From contig OX578281.1 of assembly GCA_951217055.1 (NCBI GenBank), forward strand, positions 12,494,447-12,558,446: a DNA stretch of 64,000 nt. The letters run 5' to 3'. The notes beneath the pieces are model-generated. The model saw nothing but the letters and a program-made list of their open reading frames with translations, was not told the DNA's origin and did no database searches. Positions 11,601-23,215 of the stretch are shown here, piece after piece. Origin of the DNA: Gerris lacustris. Lineage: Eukaryota > Arthropoda > Insecta > Hemiptera > Gerridae. Positions within the stretch are counted from its first letter, which is position 1. Every line of letters starts with the position of its first letter. The position numbers and the translations under genes are program-made.

Positions 11601-11825
11601 CAAAAATGGGCTACTTATGACCTACATTCAAGTGTCATTATGATTAGACGAGTACTTTAAAAGATATGTAGTTTCGCAAAACAAAAATGAACGACAGACA
11701 GACACGGCCAATAATGTTCGCTGTTGTCCGAAACAAATTTCTTCCCAAGAATGTTAAAAATGGGAGACATTAAAATATTTCTTTCTTCACAATGCTTTCG
11801 TTACCTTTGCGGTAAAATCGGAAGC
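11600..11825 (+). mobile_element. Family A element, 5'-truncated copy
   Basis: It holds the GGGCTACTTATGACC block, a GACAGACAGACACGG core and the terminal hairpin region GTTACCTTTGCGGTAA ending in CGGAAGC at 11825. The left half is missing. A longer copy in the same orientation follows. Confidence 0.75.
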
Positions 11826-11874
11826 AATGTGAAGAACGGAACCAATGATTTAAAATTTAAAATTATCTGCCAAT

Positions 11875-12599
11875 TAGTGTGGCACATAGCTTCCTCGCAT
11901 ATTGTTTCGTATACTTTAATGAGTTTATGCTTTTATAACCTATTATTGTCAAATTTATTAAATTTTCCCCCATTTTTAAATCTGGAAAAATTGCTTTGGT
12001 GTGTTTAACTACAGTTTCAACTTTGCAAAATTGTAAAAGTGTAGACGGTTGAAATTAATATGGAGCTATCTGCGGGCTACAATCCGTTTGTCGATTATGT
12101 AAGTTTTGAAGATATAGGTGTAAATATAAATGAATGTTTGTGCCTATGTGGAAGAGAAAGAAATGGACACATAAGATTGAAACTACTTTTATGGGCTAAT
12201 TATGACCCACCATCCAAATGTTATTAAAATCGGTAGTATAGTTTTTCGATAAATCTAATGCGAATGAACAAAAATTGATTCGTAAAAATTGAGCGACAGG
12301 CAGACATGGAACCTAAAATGTTCCCTTATGTCTAAAACGGATTTTTGTCTTGGAATTTTTGAAATTGTAGACATTAAAAATTATACTTCTTTAGAACGAT
12401 CACATAGCTTCCAATAAGCCTCGTCGAGACTGCCGAACCGAATAGAGGAAACGAGCCGAGCATTGCTCTCTGCGCATGCCCAGAGTGAGATGCGCAGGCG
12501 CATCTTAGACTGGGCATGCGCAGACACCAATTCTCGGCTCGTTTTCTCTGTTCGGTTTGGCAGTCTCGACGAGGCTTTACCTTCGGTAAGCTCGGAAGC
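11875..12599 (+). mobile_element. Family A element split by an H1 MITE
   Basis: The left end is CTGCCAATTAGTGTGGCACA and the right end is TTCGGTAAGCTCGGAAGC at 12599. The terminal hairpin is interrupted at CTTCC|...|TTACCTTCGG by the H1 MITE at 12417-12576. This copy is immediately followed by a family B copy in the same orientation. Confidence 0.88.
12417..12576. mobile_element. MITE family H1, copy 4, intact, nested in family A
   Basis: This is the best preserved H1 copy: AGCCTCGTCGAGACTGCC at one end and the perfect complement at the other, with nearly the whole 160 bp able to fold back. Host family A reads CCGTTACC at the insertion point; here it is CCAATA before and TTACC after the element, consistent with a TTA duplication whose left copy has mutated to ATA. 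The insertion is younger than the family A copy. Confidence 0.88.
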
Positions 12600-12606
12600 A
12601 AAAATA

Positions 12607-13183
12607 CACAGCCAATTAGTGTTGCAGATAGCTTCCTCGCATCCTATCATCTACTGTATTGTTATATTAACATTAAAGTTTTATTACTTTATTGTTATAT
12701 TGTTTATTGTGTAAGAAAAATTAACATTTTTTAGCGATATTTAACACTTTATAGGGGTGTCGCTGTAGGTTTTACTAAAAAATTGTATTTGAAAAAAATG
12801 TTCGTCTCATTGAATAGATAAGGTTTGATTTTTTTCCCGACCGAAAATTCCAATTTTAAATTTGAAGTTCACGTTTACGCGAGCGTTGCGCGTGAACACT
12901 TGAACAGATAACGTTGTCCAACTAACTCGACCTGAGCATTGGTAAAATGAACATGTCTACCAAATTTCATCAAAATCGGGCAACATTTACTCAAGTTATC
13001 GTCGCACGTTTCACGATTCGCGGACACACAGACCGACAGACAGTCAGACAGGCAGACACGGAACCAAAAATGTTCCCTGATGTGTGAAACGGATTTCTGT
13101 CTTGGAATTTTTAAAATCGGAGGTATAAAACTTTTTTGTTCTCAAAAGTGAACACTTCCGTTACCTTCGGTAAGCTCGGAAGC
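12607..13183 (+). mobile_element. Family B element, near full length
   Basis: The left end AGCCAATTAGTGTTGCAGAT and the right end TTCGGTAAGCTCGGAAGC are shared with family A. The middle is different: TTAGCGATATTTAACACTTT, GGTGTCGCTGTAGGTTTTAC, an ACGCGAGCGTTGCGCGTGAAC palindrome, CCAAATTTCATCAAAATCGG and a (GACA)n core. No coding capacity was seen. Confidence 0.87.
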
Positions 13184-14200
13184 AATAGTATATTAATGCA
13201 ATTAATTGTGATCATTTGTATAATACTAACATTTATATTTTTGTTTGGATGGTATATATTTAAGTTTATTGAAGAAGGTATTTTGTTTCAAAATGTCAAA
13301 AATGATATTTTTTTTATTTTATATTCGTGTAGGGATCGAGTTTCTTGTTATAACCTTTAGTTCTTGTGTATAACCTTTTATTTCACCTCATATAATGGGT
13401 TTAATAGTATTAACTTGTTTTTCGCTAAATAAATATGAGTTAAGTTGTAATTCTCTGGTGTTATGATGTTAATAATACTTTTAGTGCACTTCTACCCCCT
13501 TATTCTCTCATATTCATTTTGTTCTTGAAACCTTTCAAGCTCTGTTAGCCGATATGTCTATAAAGGTGTTCTACGTACTTAGGGATTCAGTTTGTAGCTT
13601 TGCATGTCTATATTCTAAAAAAAAATCAACTTTAAAGGTAGGGTTTAATCTGTTGCTTGTGTAATCTATTGGAATAAACTTTCTACCTAACTTGATACTC
13701 AAACGCTTTCGAGGTGGATCGATCGAAGAGGAGTAAGGGAAGGGATTTCTCTTGCCTGTTTTTATTCCAGATTCGTTTTCCGAACCGCGTTCAGAATATT
13801 CAAGCTAACTCTGTCAATCTGTTATAAGTTTATCTTTTCAAATTTTCATCAAGTATACACTCAGAAAGGATACATTTTAGAAATTGCTTGAATTTTAATG
13901 CATAATTCACGTTTATATACTAATATTTCTATTTGAGGGTTGTTCAAAAACACTTATTGAAATGTGAATTTTATATTGAAAAATAAAACTCTTTTTCACT
14001 TATAACTGTTTACTTTATAGTAAGATCTCTAATCTAAGAAATGGATTTTGAAAGTGGTAAATATAATAAGAAAGAAAATTGAAAGGTCGAGGTAATGATA
14101 TGAGTTGTAAGATTATTTCTTGTGTCTTTACACTATGCTCGTAACTCTTCATGTTTTTTTCTATCTTCTCCCAGAGCTTTTTGGTGAAAATTTATTGCTG
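13184..14200. other. AT-rich stretch, nothing recognised
   Basis: No gene or dispersed repeat was recognised. Confidence 0.5.
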
Positions 14201-14332
14201 GGCTAGAAGATTACTTAAAAAAATATGGGGCTATGGTATTGTTTGGTTTGGGATAAAATGTAAGAAGAATGTGTGTTGTTCTATAGTATGGATGATTATG
14301 TCTGGATGTAAAGGTATAGATGATGTGCAAAG

Positions 14333-14390
14333 AGAATAGGGAAGGATTGGGAATACCACCCTGGGGAACACCTTGCTTGCCTTTATCAAG
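14333..14390 (-). pseudogene. Possible remnant of a LINE reverse transcriptase
   Basis: The minus strand translates to GVPQGGIPNPSLFSLHI. This resembles the conserved non-LTR reverse transcriptase block GVPQG-x-hydrophobic-x-P-x-LF-x-hydrophobic-Y. The surrounding 107-residue frame (14211-14534) shows no other reverse transcriptase block, and no YxDD box follows. Either a small relic or a chance match is possible. Confidence 0.35.
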
Positions 14391-15180
14391 AGAAACGAGC
14401 CAACACTGTTTCATTGCTTCCTTCCTAAAGACTTTCTCTCTATCTTTCTTTTGTTTTAGAAGGAAATTTCTTTTTTCTTTTTCCTTTTTTTTCTTTCCCA
14501 AAACCTTTAATATGAGACCTCGTGCTTCTTTCATCCTAGTGTGAAAAGAGGAAACTTACGTAGAAAAGAAAAAAGAGTGCAGAAGGTGGGGGAAGTTATG
14601 AGAAAGGATAGGGTATAGAAGGAGTGTTTTGTACTTCCAACCCCTCGGTTCCTGGATCTTCCTTTCAAATAGGAATAGAGAACCCCTTTTAGAGCTAGAG
14701 GGAGAGGGTCCGGACAGAGATATAATATGACGGGCTGACAGGGAGAGGGAGTTGGAACGAGGTATCAGGTAATTGGGTCTCTCTGAATCTGACGCCCCGA
14801 TATGAGAGGGGAGCTCCCCTTCACTGACAGGTCTTGACGTCACGCCTGCTGTGACATCACCCCCTCGACATCCACTAGGAAGCTTCATGGGTCCCCTTTT
14901 CGACCGTCGACCATATTAAAACCGATATCTCTCTCCGCTATTAATCTATATCAATTCTTCCCCTTCCCCCAAAAAAAACTTCTTTTAACTTCCGAACATT
15001 CAAAATTGAATATGACCATTTGAACTAGAATTCCCCCCCCCCCCTTTACCTCTCCTTAGTTAAAAATGAAAGCTTTCGTGGAAAAACCTTATTCCTCCAG
15101 TTTTTTTAACCTTCATCAAAAATATATTACACAGAGAAAACACAAAAAATATTGCTTAATGTCTACATTAATATTTAAAA
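14391..15180. other. Unique, moderately GC-rich stretch; no gene proven
   Basis: The segment 14560-14920 is richer in G and C than its neighbours and does not match other parts of the window. TGACGTCA-like (14834-14841) and TGACATCA (14852-14859) sites lie close together, which could be CREB/ATF-type sites. The 110-residue minus frame at 14556-14888 has no recognisable domain. Confidence 0.4.
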
Positions 15181-15187
15181 ACATTTA

Positions 15188-15396
15188 AGGTGGAAACACA
15201 CTACTATCACGTCACGTAACATCACGTGAAGTGATATCACGTGAAAAAAGTGTGCGGTGTTGATTTAGCAAGTTTTGTATGTACTGCAGCTACACTGATG
15301 TCACGTCACGTCACGTGATATCAGTATAGCTTTCAGTACATACAAAACATCACGCCACGTGATTTCATGTCACATGATAGTAGTGTGTTTGCACCT
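15188..15396. mobile_element. MITE family H2, copy 1, TTA duplication
   Basis: TTA at 15185-15187 and 15397-15399 flanks AGGTGGAAACACACTACTAT at one end and ATAGTAGTGTGTTTGCACCT at the other. The interior is an extended hairpin with GTATGTACTGCAGCTAC facing its complement and many CACGTGA units. The TWA-type duplication suggests PIF/Harbinger. A second copy is at 31622. Confidence 0.88.
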
Positions 15397-15519
15397 TTAT
15401 GCATGGTTTTTATTTTTATTAAGAAATTTGTATTATATCAATCAGCTAATCTTGACTTTGATAATACCTACTCATTTATTTTTATGACATAATTTAATTT
15501 GTATTTTTGTCTGTTTCAG

Positions 15520-15553
15520 AATGGTAGTCAACCAGATTCCTCAATTTAACAAA
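15520..15553 (+). CDS. Candidate short first coding exon (11 codons)
   Basis: A strong acceptor (TTTTTGTCTGTTTCAG) is followed by 34 nt and a strong donor (AAA|GTAAGA). The exon begins A-ATG and reads MVVNQIPQFNK with no stop up to the donor, so it could be a start exon preceded by a 5' UTR intron. The protein is not recognised. Support is only the paired splice-like signals and an open start frame; no continuing exon was found downstream. Confidence 0.35.
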
Positions 15554-15650
15554 GTAAGATCTTTTTTTAACTTCTTTATTCGCTCATTATTAAATTTAAT
15601 TTACATTGGGATGTTTAGCAGCTTTTAACAATCCAATTTACTCATATATG

Positions 15651-15653
<3 letters not shown>

Positions 15654-15719
<66 letters not shown>
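15654..15719. repeat. (TA)n microsatellite followed by poly-T
   Basis: About 32 TA units are followed at about 15728-15747 by a poly-T run. Confidence 0.97.
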
Positions 15720-15727
<8 letters not shown>

Positions 15728-17025
15728 TTTTTTTTTTTTTTTTTTTTGTAAATTAATAGATTCACAAAGTTTTGAGCTGAGTTTATGAGTCAATCAAATT
15801 TTCCAGAAAAGCACCATTTTTGTAATGATTGAATTATTTTTATTGTTAAGAAAAACCTTCTTACGGGAAAATACTTTCGACTACTTTTTTTGAGGGCCTT
15901 AATGTGGATGAAACTAATTTTATGATATTAATTATTAACCTTCTTCAAAAATGTAGAAAATGTGTAAAATGTTAAATTAGTTAACATTTATAAACGTTGC
16001 ACCAACGTTTGATTAATATATATTGTTTTTAAAAGGAATTGTCATAAAGAAGGAAATTATTTCCAAAAATATTAATATTCTTTCTAGTATATATCAGTCG
16101 TATTAAAATCTGTGTATGTAATTTATGGTAGCTCTAACTTTTTTTTTTGTTAGTAACTATTTCTAATTTAGCTATAAGAGTTTCAAATAACATTGATATC
16201 CAATAAATAAGATTATTAGTGAGTAGCTTATATAGTAACAAACTTAAAAGGACTAACTTTTAGGATTAATAGTACATTACGCGTCGAGTGCGGAAAGTAG
16301 CATTTTGCATGCGAGTGTGGAGTTTGCACCCGAGCGATAGCGAGGGTAGTAAAACCACACGAGCAATGCAAAATGCCGTTTTCGCACGAGTTGCGTACCG
16401 TACTTTATCTACGATTGTTAGATTTAAATAATAAATACAGAAAAAAATAAACTTGCTGTATGTAAGTTCGTATCTCTTCTCTTGATAAAGATGGCATTAA
16501 TCTTGAGTTGTATTTTTTGCCGCATTAATTATTTCTGGAGGAGTATTATTCTCTACATTTTCGTCAAAGCCACTTGATTCATTCATTGTTTTTCACTAAA
16601 AACGCGATATAAACAGTTACTTTAATAAAAGAATAGCAAATTAGTTTTGTTAAATGTAAACAAACTCGCTAATCGTGCGTAAAGCTGAAGAATTCCTTTT
16701 CTTTACCGAGCTAGCGTGGTAAAGAAGAGGAATTCTTCAGAACTATGAGACGCGCATGCGCAATGAATACAAGTACGTAAATAATCACTTTCTATGCATC
16801 TAAACAGAGATATAATGTTTATATTTCGTATCAATCGTAGATAAACTATTTTGTTCTTCATATTTTTAATTTAAGTGTTCGATTAAATAAGCATTAATAA
16901 TATTTACTAAATTTCCTACTGGGGTTTTGAAAATTAATTGATTACTGTTGTTCTTTGTGAAACTTTAATTTTCTTTGAATAATTTCATAAAAATATTGGT
17001 TAATACAATAACGAGGTTAAAAATA

Positions 17026-17452
17026 CAGTAGAACCTCGCTTACACAACCCTCAACAACACGAAAACCTCAATTATAAGTGCAATTTTCAAATCCTCTTGA
17101 GATTGCCATAACACATAATGTTAAATTAACCTCTATAACGTGACTATTATTATCGAAACAACCTCAATAACACGGATTTTTTTCCAATTCACAAAGTAAC
17201 TCAGAACCTCTATAACAAGTCGTTTTGAGAAGTCAACCTCTATAACGCGACTCTATACAGGAATGGGTCGACCTTGAACAAGTCTAGACTTGAAAACCCC
17301 ACCCTACCCCCGCTCCCAACATTCCATTAACCTCTATAACACGACTGATAGCCAAAATAACCTTGATAACACGACCCTCAACAAAATGAGCACCTCGATA
17401 ACAAGACTGTTTCCCTAATCCCCTTGAGACACTTCTTATCGAGGTTCTACTG
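17026..17452. mobile_element. pogo/Tigger-like MITE, copy 1
   Basis: The ends are CAGTAGAACCTCGCTTAC and GAGGTTCTACTG. The left flank is TA (17024-17025); the right flank is CA, a possible mutated TA. The start CAGT-GAACCTCG and TA target are typical of pogo/Tigger elements of the Tc1/mariner superfamily. The interior repeats the terminal-like phrase AACCTCTATAACACGACT about ten times. It is about 90% identical to the copy at 56526. Confidence 0.82.
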
Positions 17453-17473
17453 CATTTGTTTTAAAAATGCTTT

Positions 17474-17656
17474 TAAAACCAATGCTTTTGTACGACGGAA
17501 GGAGATAATTCAATTAGTTAGATTTAAATCTCTTATACAGGTGTATATCTTCATTTACCGCTTTATTAAACATGTCCATATGAGGAAAGTCGCTTTGAGC
17601 TATAAGATTATTGTTTTATCCAAAGAGGTTTTACTTCATTCCTTATTTAGTCAATC
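17474..17656 (+). repeat. 183-bp direct repeat, member 1
   Basis: AAAACCAATGCTTTTGTACG through TTATTTAGTCAATC is repeated at 18265-18445 with only a few changes. This member lies in the loop of the fold-back structure. Confidence 0.93.
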
Positions 17657-18264
17657 ATATTCAAATTCAAATAAACTTTATTTATTTTATCTACGATTGA
17701 TACGAAATATAAACATTATATCTCTGTTTAGATGCGTAGAAAGTGATTATTTACGTACTTGTATTCATTGCGCATGCGCGTCTCATAGTTCTGAAGAACT
17801 ATGAGCTTCTTTACCACGCTAGCGCAGTAAAGAAGAGGAATTCTTCAGCTTTACGCACGATTAGCAAGTTTGTTTACATTTAACAAAACTAATTTGCAAT
17901 TATTTTATTAAAGTAACTGTTTATATCGAGTTTTTAGTGAAAAACAATGCATGAATCAAGATGCTTTGACGAAAATTTAGAGAATAATACTCCTCCAGAA
18001 ATAATTAATACGGCAAAAAATACAACTCAAGATTAATGCCATCTTTATCAAGACAAGAGATACGAACTTACATACAGCAAGTTTATTTTTTTCTGTATTT
18101 ATTATTTATATCTAACAATCGTAGATAAAGTACGGTACGCAACTCATGCGAAAAAGGCATTTTGCATTGCTCGTGTGGTTTTACTACCCTCGCTGTCGCT
18201 CGGGTGCAAACTCCACACTCGCAGGCAAAATGCTACTTTCCGCACTCGACGCGTAATGTACTAT

Positions 18265-18445
18265 TAAAACCAATGCTTTGTACGACGGAAGGAGATAATA
18301 AAATTAGTTAGATTTAAATCTCTTATACAGGTGTATATCTTCATTTACAGCTTTATTAAACATGTCCATATGAGGAAAGTCGCTTTGAGCTATAAGATTA
18401 TTGTTTTATGCAAAGAGATTTACTTTATTCCTTATTTAGTCAATC
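18265..18445 (+). repeat. 183-bp direct repeat, member 2
   Basis: It starts directly at the outer end of the right fold-back arm and matches 17474-17656. A template-switch or unequal exchange that copied the flank with one arm would give this arrangement. Confidence 0.93.
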
Positions 18446-19104
18446 CCCTGACTATTTTATTTAATAACCATAATTTACCTTGACTTGTATTTTGTTCCTT
18501 TTTCTTTTTTCGCAATTTTGTGTAATGTCTCAAAATCCAGTTACTTATTCTATAAACGGCTTTAACAATTCCTGCTAAATATTATTTTTCTTTCTTTCTC
18601 TAAAATATTAATATGTTGTAGAGTTTTCGTAGTCAGTACAGTTGTTATTATATAAATTTTAGATATTACTATTATTTCTCTGAGAATATTGTTGGTTTTT
18701 TTAGACGCGATGACGTGCAATTGTAGTGTGTTTAGGTGTTTAGGGAATAAAGGCCCCAGGTGTTTTTCCTTCGTGGTTCCTGTTTTGGCAGAAAACTCCC
18801 TTCTTTTTTTATGTTAATGCTTTAAGGGAAAAAGCGGCCTGTGGGGAAAAATAAGCTATATAGACATCTCTGCAGAAAAACGCTCCGCTCCATTTCATTC
18901 TTATATTATTTTATAAGGGCTTTTTTCCTTAGAAAATTTTCTTGCTCGAGAGTAAAAAATTGTGCTATTTGCCATTTCATTTTTTTAAGGGTTACATTGT
19001 TATTATTAAACACAAGTTGGCGTGGCATTTACATAGGTTTTTATCACTGTAAAATAAAATGAAAGTACTTGTTAATTTGCATGTGTGGGAAGACTGATTT
19101 TTAG
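18446..19104. other. AT-rich stretch, nothing recognised
   Basis: No gene or repeat family was recognised. The 73-residue frame at 18841-19062 has no visible domain. Confidence 0.5.
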
Positions 19105-20163
19105 GTTTCTGTACGAAGTACGAAAAGAAACCTTATATAAAGGCTCTGTCTGTCTGTTTGCCTGTCTGTCCGTTCGGCATCTCGGTATTTGTGACAACTG
19201 TACACTTTTTGGAGTTTTCACACTTAATATTTCCATATCAATTTAAAGGTCTTGAAGTTTAGAATAAGAATATGCAACTATTCAAATTTCTCACTTAATA
19301 TTTTCAAGATGGCGGCCAATATGGTGGGCGACTAAAGAAAGTTCTTAGTAAGGGCTCGTTCACACTGGGATTCCGGGATGCGATTCGTGTATGAGATTAA
19401 AAAAAGTATCAAGATTCAGTATCTCGGCGGCTTCTTCCCCCCCCCCCCCCCCCCCCCACTTGTCCTAGTTTGATCCCACTTTTATTACACACTAACGTAT
19501 ATGTATTTAATTTTTAAATAATTAATTACATTGTATTTATTATTATATTAATAATTAACCTATTTTATTTAACGTAAATTAAATTATTTGTAATAAAATA
19601 TTATAATGATATTTATAATAATAATGATATTATAATGATATTTATAATATTATAATATTATAATATTATAATATTAAAATATTATAATGATATTTATAAT
19701 AAAATATTATAATGATATTACAGTAATTATTATGAATTTATAATTAAAATATTTCATTTAAAGAAAATAAATAGCAAGAGGATTGAAGCGGAATGCGATT
19801 CAGAATCGCCTAGTCTGAATGGGCCCATATAGCGCAATGTATCATGAGCCGCTTTCTAAGAAGAATTCTAAAAAGAATCGAGGTGGGTCACGGGGACGGG
19901 ATACTCGATTTCAGAATCTTATTCGAATCGCTTACCGGAATCGTAGTCTGAATGGACATAAGCCGCTTGGTATCATTAGAATCTTGCATTCGTGAATCGC
20001 ATTCCGGAATCTCTAGTGTGAATGAGGCCTAACTATGACTTGTTATACATCAATTTAGAGGTCTTGAAGTGTAGAAAAAGAATATGCAACTATTAAAATT
20101 ATTTACCCTTGATAATTTTAACTTAATCGTACAGAAACCGGCGATTATCGCCTCTCGTACTTA
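19105..20163. mobile_element. Element with (GTCT) core, interrupted by a MITE
   Basis: The left end GGTTTCTGTACGAAGTACGA and the right end ATCGTACAGAAACC...CTCTCGTACTT are inverted. A CTGTCTGTCTGTTTGCCTGT core follows the left end. The phrase ATCAATTTAGAGGTCTTGAAGT occurs on both sides of the inserted MITE (about 19237 and 20048), so part of the interior is duplicated. Confidence 0.65.
19352..20029. mobile_element. PIF/Harbinger-like TIR element, TAA duplication
   Basis: TAA at 19349-19351 and 20030-20032 flanks GGGCTCGTTCACACTGGGAT and its imperfect complement ending AGTGTGAATGAGGCC. An inner pair, CTAGTCTGAATGGGCCCATA and GTAGTCTGAATGGACATAAG, echoes the termini. The interior carries a 21-C run (19437-19457) and AT-rich simple sequence. 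It has no transposase. Confidence 0.82.
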
Positions 20164-20635
20164 CGTGAAGACCGCCTTTACTTGTTTTATGTCGGTTTTT
20201 GCGTGATATATTCAATCCATGTTAAAACTGTTGATATGAAATTATAATTCCAAATATGGATGGCAATGTTTCACCTACAATATACACCAACCAGAGTTCA
20301 CCTATCATGCCCAATTTTAATATATAGATAGAGATAACGAGATTTGTACATCCATCGTGATTTTTACATGGAATGTACTTGTATTATTAGGAGGCTGACC
20401 CTCCGTGAAATAATGACAAGTTTTTTATCCCTGAAATTTTTCATCTTTTAATTATTTATTTCTGCAATATTAAGCAATGCTTGTTTTATTTGTATTTTAT
20501 TGTGTTTGACTTATAAATAGATAATTATCTTTGGTTTTGTCTTTCCGTCAATTCTGACGTAGCAGCTACAGTTTTATAGATTTAATAATATGCATATATC
20601 GTTTAAAAGCTAGATAATCGTATTTTACGATTATC
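20164..20635. other. AT-rich stretch, nothing recognised
   Basis: No gene or repeat family was recognised. Confidence 0.5.
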
Positions 20636-20760
20636 TATTATAGAGGCCCGTGGTTCAAATCCTGGCGCTGGAGTGTATTTTTCTCTGTATGTTTCCCGTA
20701 GTTAATAATAATTATAATTTGATTTAAATTAAAATTTAATCTTTCCGTAGTATGAATACT
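20636..20760 (+). repeat. Partial tRNA-like repeat (3' half plus tail)
   Basis: AGAGGCCCGTGGTTCAAATC followed by the tail TTAATAATAATTATAATTTG matches the right half of the fuller units at 20931 and 47130. Confidence 0.75.
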
Positions 20761-20930
20761 ACCAAAATCGTAAAATATGAATTTCTAATTGATTGTACTA
20801 GGTACAGGTACTAATTTGGTACTTTTTAATTATAAGCGTTATTTCTCGGTCTAGTTCTATGTCATTAATTTTTGGAAAATTGAAAGCTTGAATTCGGGAC
20901 AAGGTATCATTAACGTCAGAGAAAATCATT

Positions 20931-21004
20931 CTCCTGCGTAGCTTAGTTGGTAGAGCAATATACTGGAAATAAAGAGGCCCGTGGTTCAAATCCCGGTGCT
21001 GGAG
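20931..21004 (+). repeat. tRNA-like sequence inside a dispersed repeat
   Basis: The sequence can fold as a cloverleaf: acceptor CTCCTGC with GCTGGAG, an A-box-like TAGCTTAGTTGGTAGAGC, and a B box GGTTCAAATCC. The anticodon stem is broken (ATATA facing ATAAA). Flanking sequence on both sides is shared with 47130, so it travels within a longer repeat. It is probably a SINE-type or captured tRNA relic, not a working tRNA gene. Confidence 0.75.
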
Positions 21005-21184
21005 TGTATTATTCTCTGTCTGTTTCCCGTAGTTAATAATAATTATAATTTGATTTAAATTAAAAGCTAGATAATCTGAACTAAATGTTTTTTCAGAAAA
21101 AACCTCACAGTAAATTACTTAATTGATTTAGCACTTAATTTTAGCTAAGGATTCTTTAGGGTAATACGAAAAAAAAAATTCACG

Positions 21185-21455
21185 TTTTTTCAGAGTTTTT
21201 GGAGGGTAGCGCCCCTAAATTAATACTAAAATTAATTTCTCGATTTCTCCTCGGGGTATGATTTTTCTGAACTTCTAGGTATGCCAAACTTCGTCAAAAT
21301 CGGTCGAGTAATTTAGGCTACACGCTTCTGCACAGACGACAGACAGACAATTTTTAAAAACCACTTTTTTGGACTTAGGAACCTCAAACCGTGTGTGAAT
21401 TCATTAAAATCTAAAAATCGAATTTTCGCATCACAATACTTTATCTTTAAATGAG
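21185..21455 (-). mobile_element. Family C element, partial
   Basis: The complement of the family C text is present: GCGCCCCTAAATT, CGGGGTATGATTTTTCTGAAC, CCAAACTTCGTCAAAATCGG, a CAGACGACAGACAGACAA core and CGAATTTTCGCATCACAATACTTT. The distal half is missing. Confidence 0.8.
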
Positions 21456-22632
<1,177 letters not shown>

Positions 22633-22735
22633 TTTATTTAGATTATAATGGTTTTACAGATAACATAAAACATTTTACAGGCCTGACCTTTTGGTCGACT
22701 GCCGGGGGTGGTAGTCATAGTACAGAGCCAAATGT
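22633..22735 (-). mobile_element. Possible 3' end of a non-LTR retrotransposon
   Basis: On the minus strand this reads CCCCGGCAGTCGACCAAAAG...GTAAAACC...TAAATAAAAA and then runs into (TTA)n. A short GC-rich tail followed by a trinucleotide tract is common at the 3' ends of some LINE clades. There is no reading frame, so the call is tentative. Confidence 0.3.
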
Positions 22736-22829
22736 ATACATAATATTAATTAAGTTTAATATATATAGTTCATTCATTTATTTTATTCATTCATTCTTTT
22801 TACTTCTTTTGTTAAAATAATCATATTAC

Positions 22830-22960
22830 TTCGAATATAAGACGCACTTTTTTTCCTGCATCGTTAAAATCGGATTGCGTCTTATATTATATGAATTCAA
22901 GAGTAACAGATTCAAATAGCTTTTCCATCTGTAAACGACGTTGCGTGAGCTAATAACTAC
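22830..22960 (+). repeat. Dispersed repeat with ATAAGACGCA palindrome, copy 1
   Basis: TTCGAATATAAGACGCACTT pairs with TGCGTCTTATATT about 45 bp away, then GAATTCAAGAGTAACAGATT and CGACGTTGCGTGAGCT follow. The same order occurs at 61425-61545. Confidence 0.82.
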
Positions 22961-23215
22961 CTTTTTACTTTCCCATATAAAAATACATAAAACAATCTTG
23001 TTTATAGAAAGTTTATGAAGGAATTATAGCTAATAGTGAATAAGGGATAATAGCAGGTCTTGCTTATGGGGTTAATTAAAAAAAATAAAAATAAAAGATA
23101 AAATTCAAAAACGTTGATAGTATTGAATTTTTTTTTTTTTTTTGTAAGAATTTGTTTGGGGTATATAATGCTTATTTTCAAATTCAACTATCGTACACAG
23201 TACTTTTGTTGTTTT

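Larger units (their letters stand above)
16266..18267. mobile_element. Fold-back structure with about 585-bp inverted arms
   Basis: The left arm (16266-16852) and right arm (17688-18267) are diverged reverse complements, from TTAATAGTACATTACGCG at the outer ends to CAATCGTAGATAAA at the inner ends. The arms include GCGAGTGTGGAGTTTGCACC, GATAAAGATGGCATTAATC and a CTGAAGAATTCC hairpin. The loop holds a pogo-like MITE (17026-17452) and one member of a 183-bp direct duplication. No coding capacity was seen. It may be a fold-back element or two copies of one element in opposite orientation. Confidence 0.85.

Noticed and set aside
12374..12734. Overlapping frames on both strands within one 350-bp stretch
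   Set aside because: They fall in the palindromic H1 MITE, where both strands read similarly; there is no coding signal.
14556..14888. 110-codon minus-strand frame rich in Ser and Pro
   Set aside because: No recognisable domain, and the composition follows local low-complexity purine/pyrimidine runs.
17424..17804. 126-codon plus-strand frame
   Set aside because: It spans the end of a pogo-like MITE, a 183-bp direct repeat and a fold-back arm, so it is a mosaic of repeats and not a gene.
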